DNA from: Anaerolineales bacterium
GTDB lineage: Bacteria; Chloroflexota; Anaerolineae; Anaerolineales; Villigracilaceae
Direction of reading: 5' to 3'
NCBI GenBank assembly: GCA_020851785.1
Contig: JADZCC010000004.1
Span: 1-64,000, forward strand
Length of the DNA stretch: 64,000 nucleotides
In this document: positions 8,471-15,992 of the stretch, piece after piece
How positions within the stretch are numbered: the first letter of the stretch is position 1
Layout: each line of letters opens with the position of its first letter
Position numbers and translations under genes: made by a program
Notes under the pieces: model-generated
The model's database searches: none
What the model saw: the letters and a program-made list of their open reading frames with translations, nothing else
What the model was told of the DNA's origin: nothing

Positions 8471-8485
8471 TTTGGAGGATTTTTT
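8454..8485 (+). terminator. intrinsic terminator of the thiamine operon
   Basis: Arms AAATCCTCCAAA (8455-8466) and TTTGGAGGATTT (8471-8482) with loop ATAA, followed by a T-run. The stop codon of the DUF402 gene (TAA 8468-8470) is in the loop. The core AATCCTCC/GGAGGATT is the same as in the riboswitch terminator at 3524. Confidence 0.9.
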
Positions 8486-8500
8486 ATACCGCAGAATGAA

Positions 8501-8686
8501 TTAGGCGAAGTTGGCGATGACTTGCGCGGCGTTCCCCAGCATTGCGTCGCCGTTTTCCCAAAGATACCAGCCGCCAATTGCGCCAGCGCAACAGCAACAC
8601 AGTAACACGACCACCACGACGGCAATAATAATCGTCTGGTTGTTTTTCTTGGGTTCATCGGCGGGATTAACAGGCATATCAGACAT
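8501..8686 (-). CDS. small single-span membrane protein with a four-cysteine run
   Basis: This 61-residue protein has a hydrophilic N-terminus (MSDMPVNPADEPKKNNQT), one membrane segment (about 18-45) containing the run LLCCCCAGA, and a short tail. The start is supported by AAGGAGAAG 7-8 nt upstream. It lies 50 bp behind a DUF4126 gene on the same strand. Function is not recognised; adjacent cysteines at the membrane could be acylation, metal or disulfide sites, or simply chance. Confidence 0.7.
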   Translation of the reverse strand: MSDMPVNPADEPKKNNQTIIIAVVVVVLLCCCCAGAIGGWYLWENGDAMLGNAAQVIANFA

Positions 8687-8736
8687 GATTTCTTCTCCTT
8701 AAGAAAATGGATTGAATGAATACGAGTCGGATTATA

Positions 8737-9309
8737 TCAGGCTGTTTGACGTTTGTCTTTACGCCCCGACCACCATAAATACACCAGGACAACCAGGATG
8801 ATGAGCAGGATGGCCATGATGATGGGGAGGACGATGGCCAGGATGGAGATAATGGTGGAAACCACATCTTCCGCGATGGAAACCGGCACGTTGCCCGCCC
8901 CGCCGGTGGTGGCGGTGACGATGGGGCGCACCACTGCAGACTTGGCGGTGTGGACGGTGCCTGCCACGAGTAAACCGCAGGCCAGCGCCACGATCGGATG
9001 CACGTCGGTGATGACTTTGGCGCTGGCGGCAAAGGCGATGGCGCCCGCCGCCGGACGGACCAACGTTTGAATCAGGTCGTTGAGGTGGTTGACCGCCGGT
9101 ACTTTATCCGCCAGCATTTCGATGATAACGAGTACGCCCAGCAGGAGCAGAATCCACGGGTTGGCGATCAAATCCCAGGGCTGGCTGAGGTGAAGCAGGT
9201 TTGGAAAGTAATGGGAAATGACGCCCACCGTGAGCAGGGGGATGTAGGCGTTGAGTCCAGCGCTGGCAGACAGGCCAAAAGCTGAAAAGATTCCGAGGAA
9301 GGTGTCCAT
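8737..9309 (-). CDS. DUF4126 membrane protein
   Basis: This 190-residue hydrophobic protein carries DUF4126 signatures: GLSASAGLNAYIPLL at the N-terminus, EMLADKVPAVNH and RPAAGAIAFAA in the middle. I see about five membrane segments and a basic tail (WWSGRKDKRQTA). The start has a strong ribosome site AAAGGAG. The family has no established function. It is probably co-transcribed with the small protein downstream (8501-8686). Confidence 0.85.
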   Translation of the reverse strand: MDTFLGIFSAFGLSASAGLNAYIPLLTVGVISHYFPNLLHLSQPWDLIANPWILLLLGVLVIIEMLADKVPAVNHLNDLIQTLVRPAAGAIAFAASAKVITDVHPIVALACGLLVAGTVHTAKSAVVRPIVTATTGGAGNVPVSIAEDVVSTIISILAIVLPIIMAILLIILVVLVYLWWSGRKDKRQTA

Positions 9310-9421
9310 TTGATTTCTCCTTTGTAAAACCGAACTTTATAAAATAACCGTACTGCTACCCATAAAACTGCATGGCGTCTTGCTGATATTGTATCTACGT
9401 TTGTGAAGCGTTTTTGTTGCG

Positions 9422-10270
9422 TTATCCGTTCAGTCCGGGGAAGCCGCTCCAGGTGCCGGTGAAGTTTAAGCGTAGAAAGTCAATGCTCAGGACGAGGAGC
9501 AAGGCCAGGGTAAAACCGGCCAGGATCGGCAGAGCTAATTGCCGCGCTGATGTGAAGGTGTTGTCGCTTTTCATGATCATCATCCAAATCAGGCTGAAGA
9601 CAATCACCAACAAAGATAATGTGCCCAACGCGCTGAGGTAGGCGATTGGATACAGGACGATGGGATTTTCGGTGAGGATTAACAGGTTGATGACCACGAT
9701 GGCGAGGACCAACGCGCCGAACGTTTTCCAGTTGAGCGCGGGCTTTTCCTCCGCGGTTTGCCAGATGGTTTGATTCAGCACGGGGTAGAGAACTGCCGCG
9801 AGGGCAATGCCCATGCCCGAACCGGTGAAGAGGCGCAAGACGCTGTTGGGCGCATAGAGCGCAGGAATCTGATTCACAAACGAATCGGCGGGCGCGGTTC
9901 CTTTTAGCAGATAGACGTAGGAGTTTACGCCGTCGAAACCGAAGGCCAGAAAAAAGAGAAACAGGACGGCCAAAATTCCACGCGCGGGGAATTGAGCGCT
10001 TTTGCGGCTGACGAAGCCGAGGACGATTAAGGTGAGCGCGGCGGAATAAAACTCGCCGGTGCAACGGGCGCACAACGGAAGTTGGCGCTCGCCGAGGTGA
10101 AAGGAACGCGCGTCAATCCGGTGACAGACGGCGTAGCCAATCGCGTCCAGTTTGCCCAGCGCGCCCTCGGGCGCAAAGGACATCCATGCGGCAAAAGCGA
10201 TGATGGCGGCGGCTGGGACAAGCCAGCGAATGATTTTTTGTAAAGTTGACGTTGAGGGTTGGGTTTCCAT
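9422..10270 (-). CDS. DUF2085 membrane protein
   Basis: The protein (282 residues from this start) contains the DUF2085 signature: AVCHRIDARSF followed by LPLCARCTGE, a Cys/His cluster near the first membrane segments, and five to six further hydrophobic spans. The cluster could bind a metal; no function is established. I chose the ATG at 10270 because ATTATA at 10278-10283 (TATAAT on this strand) lies 7 nt upstream, which would give a leaderless message; an ATG at 10291 would lie upstream of that promoter element. Confidence 0.8.
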   Translation of the reverse strand: METQPSTSTLQKIIRWLVPAAAIIAFAAWMSFAPEGALGKLDAIGYAVCHRIDARSFHLGERQLPLCARCTGEFYSAALTLIVLGFVSRKSAQFPARGILAVLFLFFLAFGFDGVNSYVYLLKGTAPADSFVNQIPALYAPNSVLRLFTGSGMGIALAAVLYPVLNQTIWQTAEEKPALNWKTFGALVLAIVVINLLILTENPIVLYPIAYLSALGTLSLLVIVFSLIWMMIMKSDNTFTSARQLALPILAGFTLALLLVLSIDFLRLNFTGTWSGFPGLNG

Positions 10271-10277
10271 TCTGTGA

Positions 10278-10283
10278 ATTATA
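10278..10283 (-). promoter_or_regulatory. -10 element, probable leaderless start of the DUF2085 gene
   Basis: TATAAT read on the minus strand, 7 nt before the ATG at 10270. No good -35 is visible, so the call rests on the -10 match and its distance. Confidence 0.45.
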
Positions 10284-10299
10284 CCCAGCACGTCATAAA

Positions 10300-10329
10300 T
10301 TGCGCCTTTTTCGGCCTTCGCGGTATGAT
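10300..10329 (+). promoter_or_regulatory. promoter of the phosphofructokinase gene
   Basis: TTGCGC (10300-10305), 18-bp spacer, TATGAT (10324-10329), 31 bp before the chosen start codon. Divergent from the DUF2085 gene. Confidence 0.5.
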
Positions 10330-10360
10330 AGGCTCAATTATTGCACAAGGAGTGGCTGAG

Positions 10361-11440
10361 ATGAAACGAATTGGAATCCTAACCGGCGGGGGAGACGCCC
10401 CCGGCTTAAACGCAGTCATTCGGGCGGCGGTGAAAACCGCGGTCAACGAATATCAATGTCAGGTCTTTGGCGTCAAAGACGGCTACGACGGCTTTTTGAT
10501 GGATGGCGGAATCCTTCCGTTGGGGCTGGAGGAAGTGCGCGGAATTTTAGCGCGCGGCGGAACGATCCTCGGCGCGGCCAATCGCGGCAACCCATTTGCG
10601 CGGAAAGTTTTTCGGCGTGGAAAGCCCATTACGCTGGATGTTTCAGACGAAATTGTCAAAAAAATACATAAGCAAAAGCTCGACGCGCTCCTCGTCCTCG
10701 GCGGAGATGGCACACTGCACATCGCGCATGAACTCTGTCAGAAGGGCGTGCCGATTATCGGCGTGCCCAAGACGATTGATAACGACATTGGCGGCACGGA
10801 AGTGACCTTCGGCTATGATACCGCGCTAAACATCGCCACCGAAGCGCTGGACCGTTTGCAAACCACGGCCGAGTCGCATCATCGCGTGATGGTCGTGGAA
10901 TTAATGGGGCGCGACGCGGGCTTTATCGCGCTCAACGCCGGCATCTCCGGCGGGGCGGACGTAATCCTCATCCCGGAAATTCCGTTTAAGTTTGAAAAGA
11001 TTCTCGCCAAGATTCACGAACGCGCCAAACGCGGCCGCAAGTTCAGCATCATCGCCGTTTCCGAAGGCGCCAAACCGGCTGGCGGCGCGCAAACCTTCTC
11101 GCGCAAAGGCGATGAAATTTACATCCCACGCTTGGGCGGCATTGGTCAGGTGGTGGCGGAATACGTTGAACGGCAGGGCTTTGAATCGCGCGTCACGGTC
11201 TTGGGGCATATTCAACGCGGCGGCACGCCCACTGCGTTTGACCGTGTCCTCGCTACACGCTATGGTTCTGCCGCAGTGCGGCTGGCCGCTCAGGGCAAGT
11301 TTGATCGCATGGTCGCGCTCAACGGGGGAGTCGTTACGGAGATCTCTTTGGCGAAGGCCACCACGCATCCCAAACGCGTCAAGTTAACCGACGACGCCGT
11401 CGTCACTGCCAGAAAGATTGGTATCGCGCTGGGCGATTAA
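10361..11440 (+). CDS. pfkA: 6-phosphofructokinase
   Basis: This protein phosphorylates fructose 6-phosphate to the 1,6-bisphosphate, the committed step of glycolysis. From the ATG at 10361 it has 359 residues and starts MKRIGILTGGGDAPGLNAV. Other motifs: GGDGT (114-118), PKTIDNDIGG (136-145), MGRDAGFIAL and GHIQRGGTP. Family knowledge: Gly at the fourth position of GGDG favours ATP, while Lys in PKTIDND is typical of PPi-type and group III enzymes. The phosphoryl donor is therefore uncertain, with ATP more likely. The start was chosen for its AAGGAG site (10347-10352, 8 nt spacing) and because the family begins there. Confidence 0.93.
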   Translation: MKRIGILTGGGDAPGLNAVIRAAVKTAVNEYQCQVFGVKDGYDGFLMDGGILPLGLEEVRGILARGGTILGAANRGNPFARKVFRRGKPITLDVSDEIVKKIHKQKLDALLVLGGDGTLHIAHELCQKGVPIIGVPKTIDNDIGGTEVTFGYDTALNIATEALDRLQTTAESHHRVMVVELMGRDAGFIALNAGISGGADVILIPEIPFKFEKILAKIHERAKRGRKFSIIAVSEGAKPAGGAQTFSRKGDEIYIPRLGGIGQVVAEYVERQGFESRVTVLGHIQRGGTPTAFDRVLATRYGSAAVRLAAQGKFDRMVALNGGVVTEISLAKATTHPKRVKLTDDAVVTARKIGIALGD

Positions 11441-11446
11441 ACCAGA

Positions 11447-11601
11447 ACGCCATCCTTGCGGATGACGTTCGTGGGGCGCTATGGCTTCCTGAAACTTACT
11501 TGAGGAGGGATGCCATAGCGCTGGGTTTATTACTACTATCCATATGAGCAACACCTCCTCCTTTCTATAGGATGGCGAATTGATGTTTTACCCCGCAACC
11601 T
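11447..11601 (-). ncRNA. candidate structured RNA / leader with tiny ORF, antisense side of the pfkA-DUF4173 gap
   Basis: This explains most of the 315-bp gap 11441-11755. Read on the minus strand from a strong promoter: a 7-bp closing pair GCCATCC (11570-11576) with GGATGGC (11449-11455); a perfect 10-bp stem GCGCTATGGC (11512-11521) with GCCATAGCGC (11476-11485); and an alternative end hairpin AACGTCATCC-GCAA-GGATGGCGTT (11447-11470). The Shine-Dalgarno segment GAGGAGG (11554-11560) is exactly complementary to CCTCCTC (11502-11508) in the loop. No known RNA family is recognised. The ends are estimates. Confidence 0.5.
11496..11543 (-). CDS. 15-codon ORF with very strong ribosome-binding site
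   Basis: ATG at 11543 follows AGGAGGAGGTG with 8-nt spacing, close to a full anti-16S complement. The peptide is MDSSNKPSAMASLLK. The stop lies in the loop of the 10-bp stem, so a translating ribosome would open that stem. The ORF could be a regulatory leader peptide or a chance ORF in an RNA that uses CCTCCTC to bind ribosome sites elsewhere. Too short for a family call. Confidence 0.4.
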   Translation of the reverse strand: MDSSNKPSAMASLLK

Positions 11602-11607
11602 GCCGGT

Positions 11608-11636
11608 AGTATGGCATAAAATAAAATGAATGTCAA
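11608..11636 (-). promoter_or_regulatory. sigma70-type promoter of the minus-strand small RNA
   Basis: Read on the minus strand: TTGACA (11631-11636), 17-bp spacer, CATACT (11608-11613); predicted start near 11601. Confidence 0.7.
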
Positions 11637-11755
11637 TAGGCGCAATGCCCCGCTCACAAAACTGTAATTTACGGCTCAGACAAATTTTGATACGTTTTGA
11701 CAGCCTTCGCCAGCCTCGCGCCGGTATCCTTGGCTGAAAAATTCATGGAGAATAT

Positions 11756-13372
11756 ATGCAAAACAAACCGAACAAACTTTGGATCGCTACCCTGCTCTTG
11801 GGCTGGACGTTTGACTTCCTGTTTTGGAATAAAGGCCTGGGCGTTAACTTTGCGATCTTTACTTCGCTCTGCGTAATCGGGACGTTCTACCTGCTCTTAT
11901 CGGAAGGGCTTCGCCCGCATCGGGCGACCCTGATCCTGCTTCCGCTCTTTGGCTTTTTCGCCGCCGTGACATTCACCCGCGCCGAACCCATGACCGTCTT
12001 TCTCGCCATCCTGTTCACCTTCCTGGCGATGATCCTGATCGCTTCCAGCTATCTGGGCGGGCGCTGGCTTCAATATACGCTGGCCGATTATGTGATCAAG
12101 CCGGTTTTGTTGTTCGTCAGTATGCTCTGGCGCCCAATTGGTTTTCTCGTTGAAACCGCCAAAGTGAAAAAAGAAGACGCGGCAGAACCAGCCAAAAGCG
12201 CCCTCTGGCCGATCCTGCGCGGGTTGTTAATTGCCATTCCCGTGGTGGCCATCTTTGCCTCTTTGCTAGCCTCAGCGGATTTAATCTTCTCCCAAAGGCT
12301 GGGGGACTTTGTCAAACTATTTAATCTGGAAAGATTGCCCGAATATATCGCCCGTCTGATTCTGATCGCCAGCGTCGCCTACGGCCTGATGGGCGTAGCC
12401 TTGCACGCGATTAACGAATCCAGAGATGAGAAAATTACAGCGGATGGCAAGCCGCTCATTCCCGCCTTTTTGGGTTTTACCGAATCGGCGATTGTGTTGG
12501 GAAGCGTGATCGTCTTGTTCGCCTTGTTTGTGACGATTCAATTTCAATATTTCTTTGGCGGACATGCCAACATCAACGTTGCCGGCTATACCTACTCTGA
12601 ATATGCCGTGCGCGGGTTTAATGAATTGGTCACCACCGCGTTTTTGGCGCTGGCCATGCTCTTAAGTTTAAGCGCCATTACCCGGCGCGAAACCGAAAAA
12701 CAACGCTGGATTTATTCCGGACTGGGCGTTGCTTTGGTGGCCTTGCTCTTGGTGATGTTATTCTCCGCCTATCAGCGGCTTAATTTGTACGAAGCGGTGT
12801 ACGGCTTTTCCCGCTTGCGAACCTACACCCATGTCGTGCTGTATTGGATCGGCTTGTTGTTAATCGTCACGCTGATTTTGGAAATCCTGCGCCGCGAAAA
12901 ATATTTCACCCTGGCCTTACTTTGCGCTTCCTTCGGCTTTGCCATCTCTTTGCCGCTCCTCAACGTGGATGCGTTCATCGTCAACCAGAACATCCGGCAT
13001 GGAATTACGTTGTCGGAGATTCCAGTGGCGGGCGTTTCTCGAAGCGAAGACGCTTTGGACGAACAATATTTCATCCAGCTTTCGGACGACGCAATCCCGG
13101 CCTTAGTCTCCGCTCTAAAAGACCCCAGCGTGGCGGAAGATTTAAGCGAACAGGTCGGCGCGTCGCTGGCTTGTATTCAGAATGCGCGCCACACAACTGA
13201 CGAAAAGCCAACCTGGCAGGCTTTCCATTGGTCGCGCTTTCAAGCAGATCTGGCGCTGGATTCCGTCAGCCGCATTTTGGCGAAATATGAACTCACCGGC
13301 GAGGATTGGAATCCCACCGTGATTGCTCCTTCCGGCCGGGAATTTCAGTGCTTGCCAGTTTACATGGATTAG
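11756..13372 (+). CDS. DUF4173/DUF4153-type membrane protein
   Basis: This 538-residue protein has about a dozen membrane segments in residues 10-400, with the family-typical stretch YSEYAVRGFNELV followed by a membrane span. After that comes a ~130-residue soluble C-terminal region including DEQYFIQLSDDAIPALVSAL. A GGAG site lies 6 nt before the start. The family is widespread and uncharacterised. It stands alone between a small-RNA locus and the polX gene. Confidence 0.8.
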   Translation: MQNKPNKLWIATLLLGWTFDFLFWNKGLGVNFAIFTSLCVIGTFYLLLSEGLRPHRATLILLPLFGFFAAVTFTRAEPMTVFLAILFTFLAMILIASSYLGGRWLQYTLADYVIKPVLLFVSMLWRPIGFLVETAKVKKEDAAEPAKSALWPILRGLLIAIPVVAIFASLLASADLIFSQRLGDFVKLFNLERLPEYIARLILIASVAYGLMGVALHAINESRDEKITADGKPLIPAFLGFTESAIVLGSVIVLFALFVTIQFQYFFGGHANINVAGYTYSEYAVRGFNELVTTAFLALAMLLSLSAITRRETEKQRWIYSGLGVALVALLLVMLFSAYQRLNLYEAVYGFSRLRTYTHVVLYWIGLLLIVTLILEILRREKYFTLALLCASFGFAISLPLLNVDAFIVNQNIRHGITLSEIPVAGVSRSEDALDEQYFIQLSDDAIPALVSALKDPSVAEDLSEQVGASLACIQNARHTTDEKPTWQAFHWSRFQADLALDSVSRILAKYELTGEDWNPTVIAPSGREFQCLPVYMD

Positions 13373-13445
13373 TGTTTTAATCTTACGGGTAATGAAACGC
13401 ACTTAATGTTTTTCGAGAAACCGATGGACTTTGAGAAGCAACCTG

Positions 13446-15173
13446 ATGATGAACAACAAACAACTGGCCGATACATTTACCCTGATTGCGGATTTGCTTG
13501 AAATTAAAGGCGAAATTGTCTTTAAGACGATTGCTTATCGCAAAGCCGCCGAAAGTTTAATCGGCTTGACTCGCGACGCCAGCGAATATTCGAAAGAAAG
13601 AACCTTGCAGGAAATTCCCGGCGTGGGCAAAGCGATTGCCGAGAAAATTGACGAGTTGCTTTCAACTGGCAAGTTGGAATTTTTAGAAAAGCTAAAAAAA
13701 GAAGTGCATCCCGATTTGGCGATATGGATGAAAGTGCCGAGTTTGGGCCCCAAAAAAATCGCCATGATTTCGAGGGAGTTGGGCATCACCTCGTTGGCAG
13801 ATTTGGAAAAAGCCGCCAAGGCAGGCAAGTTGAAGGATTTGCCCGGCATGGGCGCCAAATCTGAAACCGCAATTTTGGAAGGGCTGGCTTCGTTAAGTAG
13901 AAGGACGGGCAGAATTTCGGTGGGCAAAGCGCTTCCGCTGGCGAATGAAATTATTGCGGCGTTGAAAAAAGTAAAAGGCGTGGTGGATGCCCAACCCGCC
14001 GGAAGTTTAAGGAGGATGCGCTCCACGGTGGGGGATTTGGATATTTTAGTTGCCGCAAAAGATTCTAAAGCGGTGATGGAAACTTTTACAACTTTGCCGC
14101 GCATCAGTCGTGTGTTGGGAAAAGGCGAAACAAAGTCGAGCGTTGAATTTTCGGATGGCGTTCGCGCGCAAGTGTGGGTCCATCCGCCCGAAAAATTCGG
14201 CACGGCCCTGCAATATGCGACGGGTTCAAAAGACCATAACGTGCAGTTGCGGCAGTTGGCGCTGGATCAAGGCTTGTCTTTATCTGAGCATTCTTTTGCA
14301 AAAGTTAAAGGCGGTAAAGAAATTTTCTGCGCAACCGAAGAGGAAGTGTATAAAACTTTAGGCTTGCAATGGATTCCGCCGGAACTGCGCGAAGGTCGCG
14401 ATGAAATCGCATTGGCGAAAGCCAAGAAACTTCCCAAGTTGATTGAAGTCAAAGATATCAAATCAAATTTGCACATGCACTCAACGTATAGTGATGGCGC
14501 GTTATCCATGCTGGAGATGACCAAAGCCGCCATCAAACGTGGGCTGAAAGTGATTGTGTTTTCAGACCATTCGGTTAGCTTGGGCGTGGCCAATGGTTTA
14601 TCCATTGAACGGCATAAACAACAAGCCGCTGAAATCAAGAAACTTCAAAAGCAATTTGGCGACGCAATCACGATTCTGCATTCAAGCGAAGTGGAAATTA
14701 AAGCTGATGGCTCGCTGGATTATCCCGATGAATTTCTCGCCTCACTTGACCTGGTAGTTGCTTCGCTCCATTCGAGCTTGCGCCAACCCCGCGAAAAAAT
14801 CACCGAGCGTTTGTTGCAGGCGGTGAATAATCCGCATGTGGATATTATCGGTCATCCGACTGGACGCGAAATCCCAGACCGCGAAGGCGCGGATTTGGAT
14901 ATGGAGGTGATTTTGAAAGCCGCCGCCAAATCTGGCGTGGCCATGGAAATGAGCGCCAGCCCCTATCGCCTCGATCTCGACGACCATCATGCGCGCCGCG
15001 CGAAAGAATTGGGCGTACTCCTCAGCATTAACACGGATGCGCATTCCGAAGCGGATTACGATATGCTTCCGTATGGCGTTGCCATTGCGCGCCGCGCTGG
15101 ATTGGCGAAAGAGGATGTGATTAATACCTGGTCGCCAAAGAAGCTGTTGGATTGGTTGAAAAAGAGAGGATAA
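13446..15173 (+). CDS. polX: DNA polymerase X family protein with PHP domain
   Basis: This 575-residue repair polymerase has N-terminal helix-hairpin-helix segments (IPGVGKAIAEKIDELL; LPGMGAKSETAI) and a nucleotidyltransferase core GSLRRMRSTVGDLDILV (about 187-203) with the metal-binding Asp pair GDLD. The C-terminal PHP domain starts near 342: NLHMHSTYSDG, FSDHS, SSEVEIKADG, ASLHSS, GHPTGR and NTDAHS supply its metal ligands. Bacterial PolX fills short gaps in base-excision repair and its PHP domain gives 3'-5' exonuclease and phosphatase activity. An ATG 3 bp further on is also possible. The next small gene follows after 5 bp. Confidence 0.93.
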   Translation: MMNNKQLADTFTLIADLLEIKGEIVFKTIAYRKAAESLIGLTRDASEYSKERTLQEIPGVGKAIAEKIDELLSTGKLEFLEKLKKEVHPDLAIWMKVPSLGPKKIAMISRELGITSLADLEKAAKAGKLKDLPGMGAKSETAILEGLASLSRRTGRISVGKALPLANEIIAALKKVKGVVDAQPAGSLRRMRSTVGDLDILVAAKDSKAVMETFTTLPRISRVLGKGETKSSVEFSDGVRAQVWVHPPEKFGTALQYATGSKDHNVQLRQLALDQGLSLSEHSFAKVKGGKEIFCATEEEVYKTLGLQWIPPELREGRDEIALAKAKKLPKLIEVKDIKSNLHMHSTYSDGALSMLEMTKAAIKRGLKVIVFSDHSVSLGVANGLSIERHKQQAAEIKKLQKQFGDAITILHSSEVEIKADGSLDYPDEFLASLDLVVASLHSSLRQPREKITERLLQAVNNPHVDIIGHPTGREIPDREGADLDMEVILKAAAKSGVAMEMSASPYRLDLDDHHARRAKELGVLLSINTDAHSEADYDMLPYGVAIARRAGLAKEDVINTWSPKKLLDWLKKRG

Positions 15174-15178
15174 CGAAG

Positions 15179-15379
15179 ATGAATAACAAACGAACCGTCT
15201 TTATGATTTCAGGGGCGACGGACGCTGTGCTGGGCGGCGTTGGACTGATGATTTATTTCGGCTGGCTTCCCATAGAAACCGGCATTGAAAAATGGATAAT
15301 CGGTTTAATTGGCGCTGCTTTGTTTTTTAGCGGGCTGACCCTGTTCACGTTCTTCTTGCTAAAAAATGAGCAGAGATAG
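15179..15379 (+). CDS. small two-span membrane protein
   Basis: This 66-residue protein from the ATG at 15179 has GAGAGGA upstream. It has two hydrophobic segments (about 8-30 and 37-60) separated by a short loop GWLPIETGIEK, and a short basic end. It sits between polX and the acetyltransferase gene, whose possible first ATG (15366) overlaps its 3' end. Function not recognised. Confidence 0.65.
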   Translation: MNNKRTVFMISGATDAVLGGVGLMIYFGWLPIETGIEKWIIGLIGAALFFSGLTLFTFFLLKNEQR

Positions 15380-15383
15380 TTCC

Positions 15384-15830
15384 ATGAATGTTGAAATCCG
15401 CCGCGTAAATTCGCAAGATAAAGAAATCTGGCTTCAGATGCGTAAGGGCATTTGGCCCGACGCGCCAGACGCCGACCTGAGTTATGACATGGACAAACTT
15501 TTGGCAAATGCAGATGGCGCGGCCTTTATCGCTTTTGTGGATGGCCAACCGGCCGGGATGATCGAAGCCAGCTTGCGTAAAGACTATGTAGAAGGGTGCG
15601 AGACCAGCCCTGTCGGATATATCGAAGCTTGGTTTGTGTACCCCAACTTTCGGGGAAGTGGCGTGGCGGGCGTTTTAACCTCCGCCGCTGAAAATTGGGC
15701 CCGTGAGAAAGGCTGTGCGGAAATGGGGTCAGATACCTGGCTGGAAAATGAAGCGAGTATTCGCGCCCACAAGAAGCTGGGCTATGCCGAAATCGAGCGT
15801 TTGGTTCACTTTGTCAAGCCGCTGGGCTGA
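15384..15830 (+). CDS. GNAT acetyltransferase resembling aminoglycoside 6'-N-acetyltransferase
   Basis: This 148-residue protein is close in layout to chromosomal AAC(6')-I enzymes: IRRVNSQDKEIWLQMRKGIW at the start, RKDYVEGCETSPVGYIEAW in the middle, the acetyl-CoA motif FRGSGVAGVL, then GCAEMGSDTWLEN and HKKLGYAEIER. These segments are recalled as characteristic of that family. Such enzymes acetylate the 6'-amine of aminoglycosides, but relatives in environmental bacteria may have other amine substrates. The ATG at 15384 matches the family N-terminus; 15366 is an alternative. Confidence 0.82.
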   Translation: MNVEIRRVNSQDKEIWLQMRKGIWPDAPDADLSYDMDKLLANADGAAFIAFVDGQPAGMIEASLRKDYVEGCETSPVGYIEAWFVYPNFRGSGVAGVLTSAAENWAREKGCAEMGSDTWLENEASIRAHKKLGYAEIERLVHFVKPLG

Positions 15831-15960
15831 AACTCAAAAGAATGGTCAAAAACATGCCAAAACACGACAGAATCGGTGGAATTTTCAAAGTTGTCGGCTG
15901 TTTCCCCTGAAACATCATTATAATAGGCTTACAGTTCCATAAATTATGAGGGCTATTTCT

Positions 15961-15966
15961 TATAAT
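15961..15966 (+). promoter_or_regulatory. -10 element before the HAMP kinase gene
   Basis: TATAAT, 26 nt before the ATG at 15993. A second TATAAT lies at 15919-15924. No clear -35 was found for either. Confidence 0.4.
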
Positions 15967-15992
15967 GCTCTCATTACTATCTGGATTTCCTT

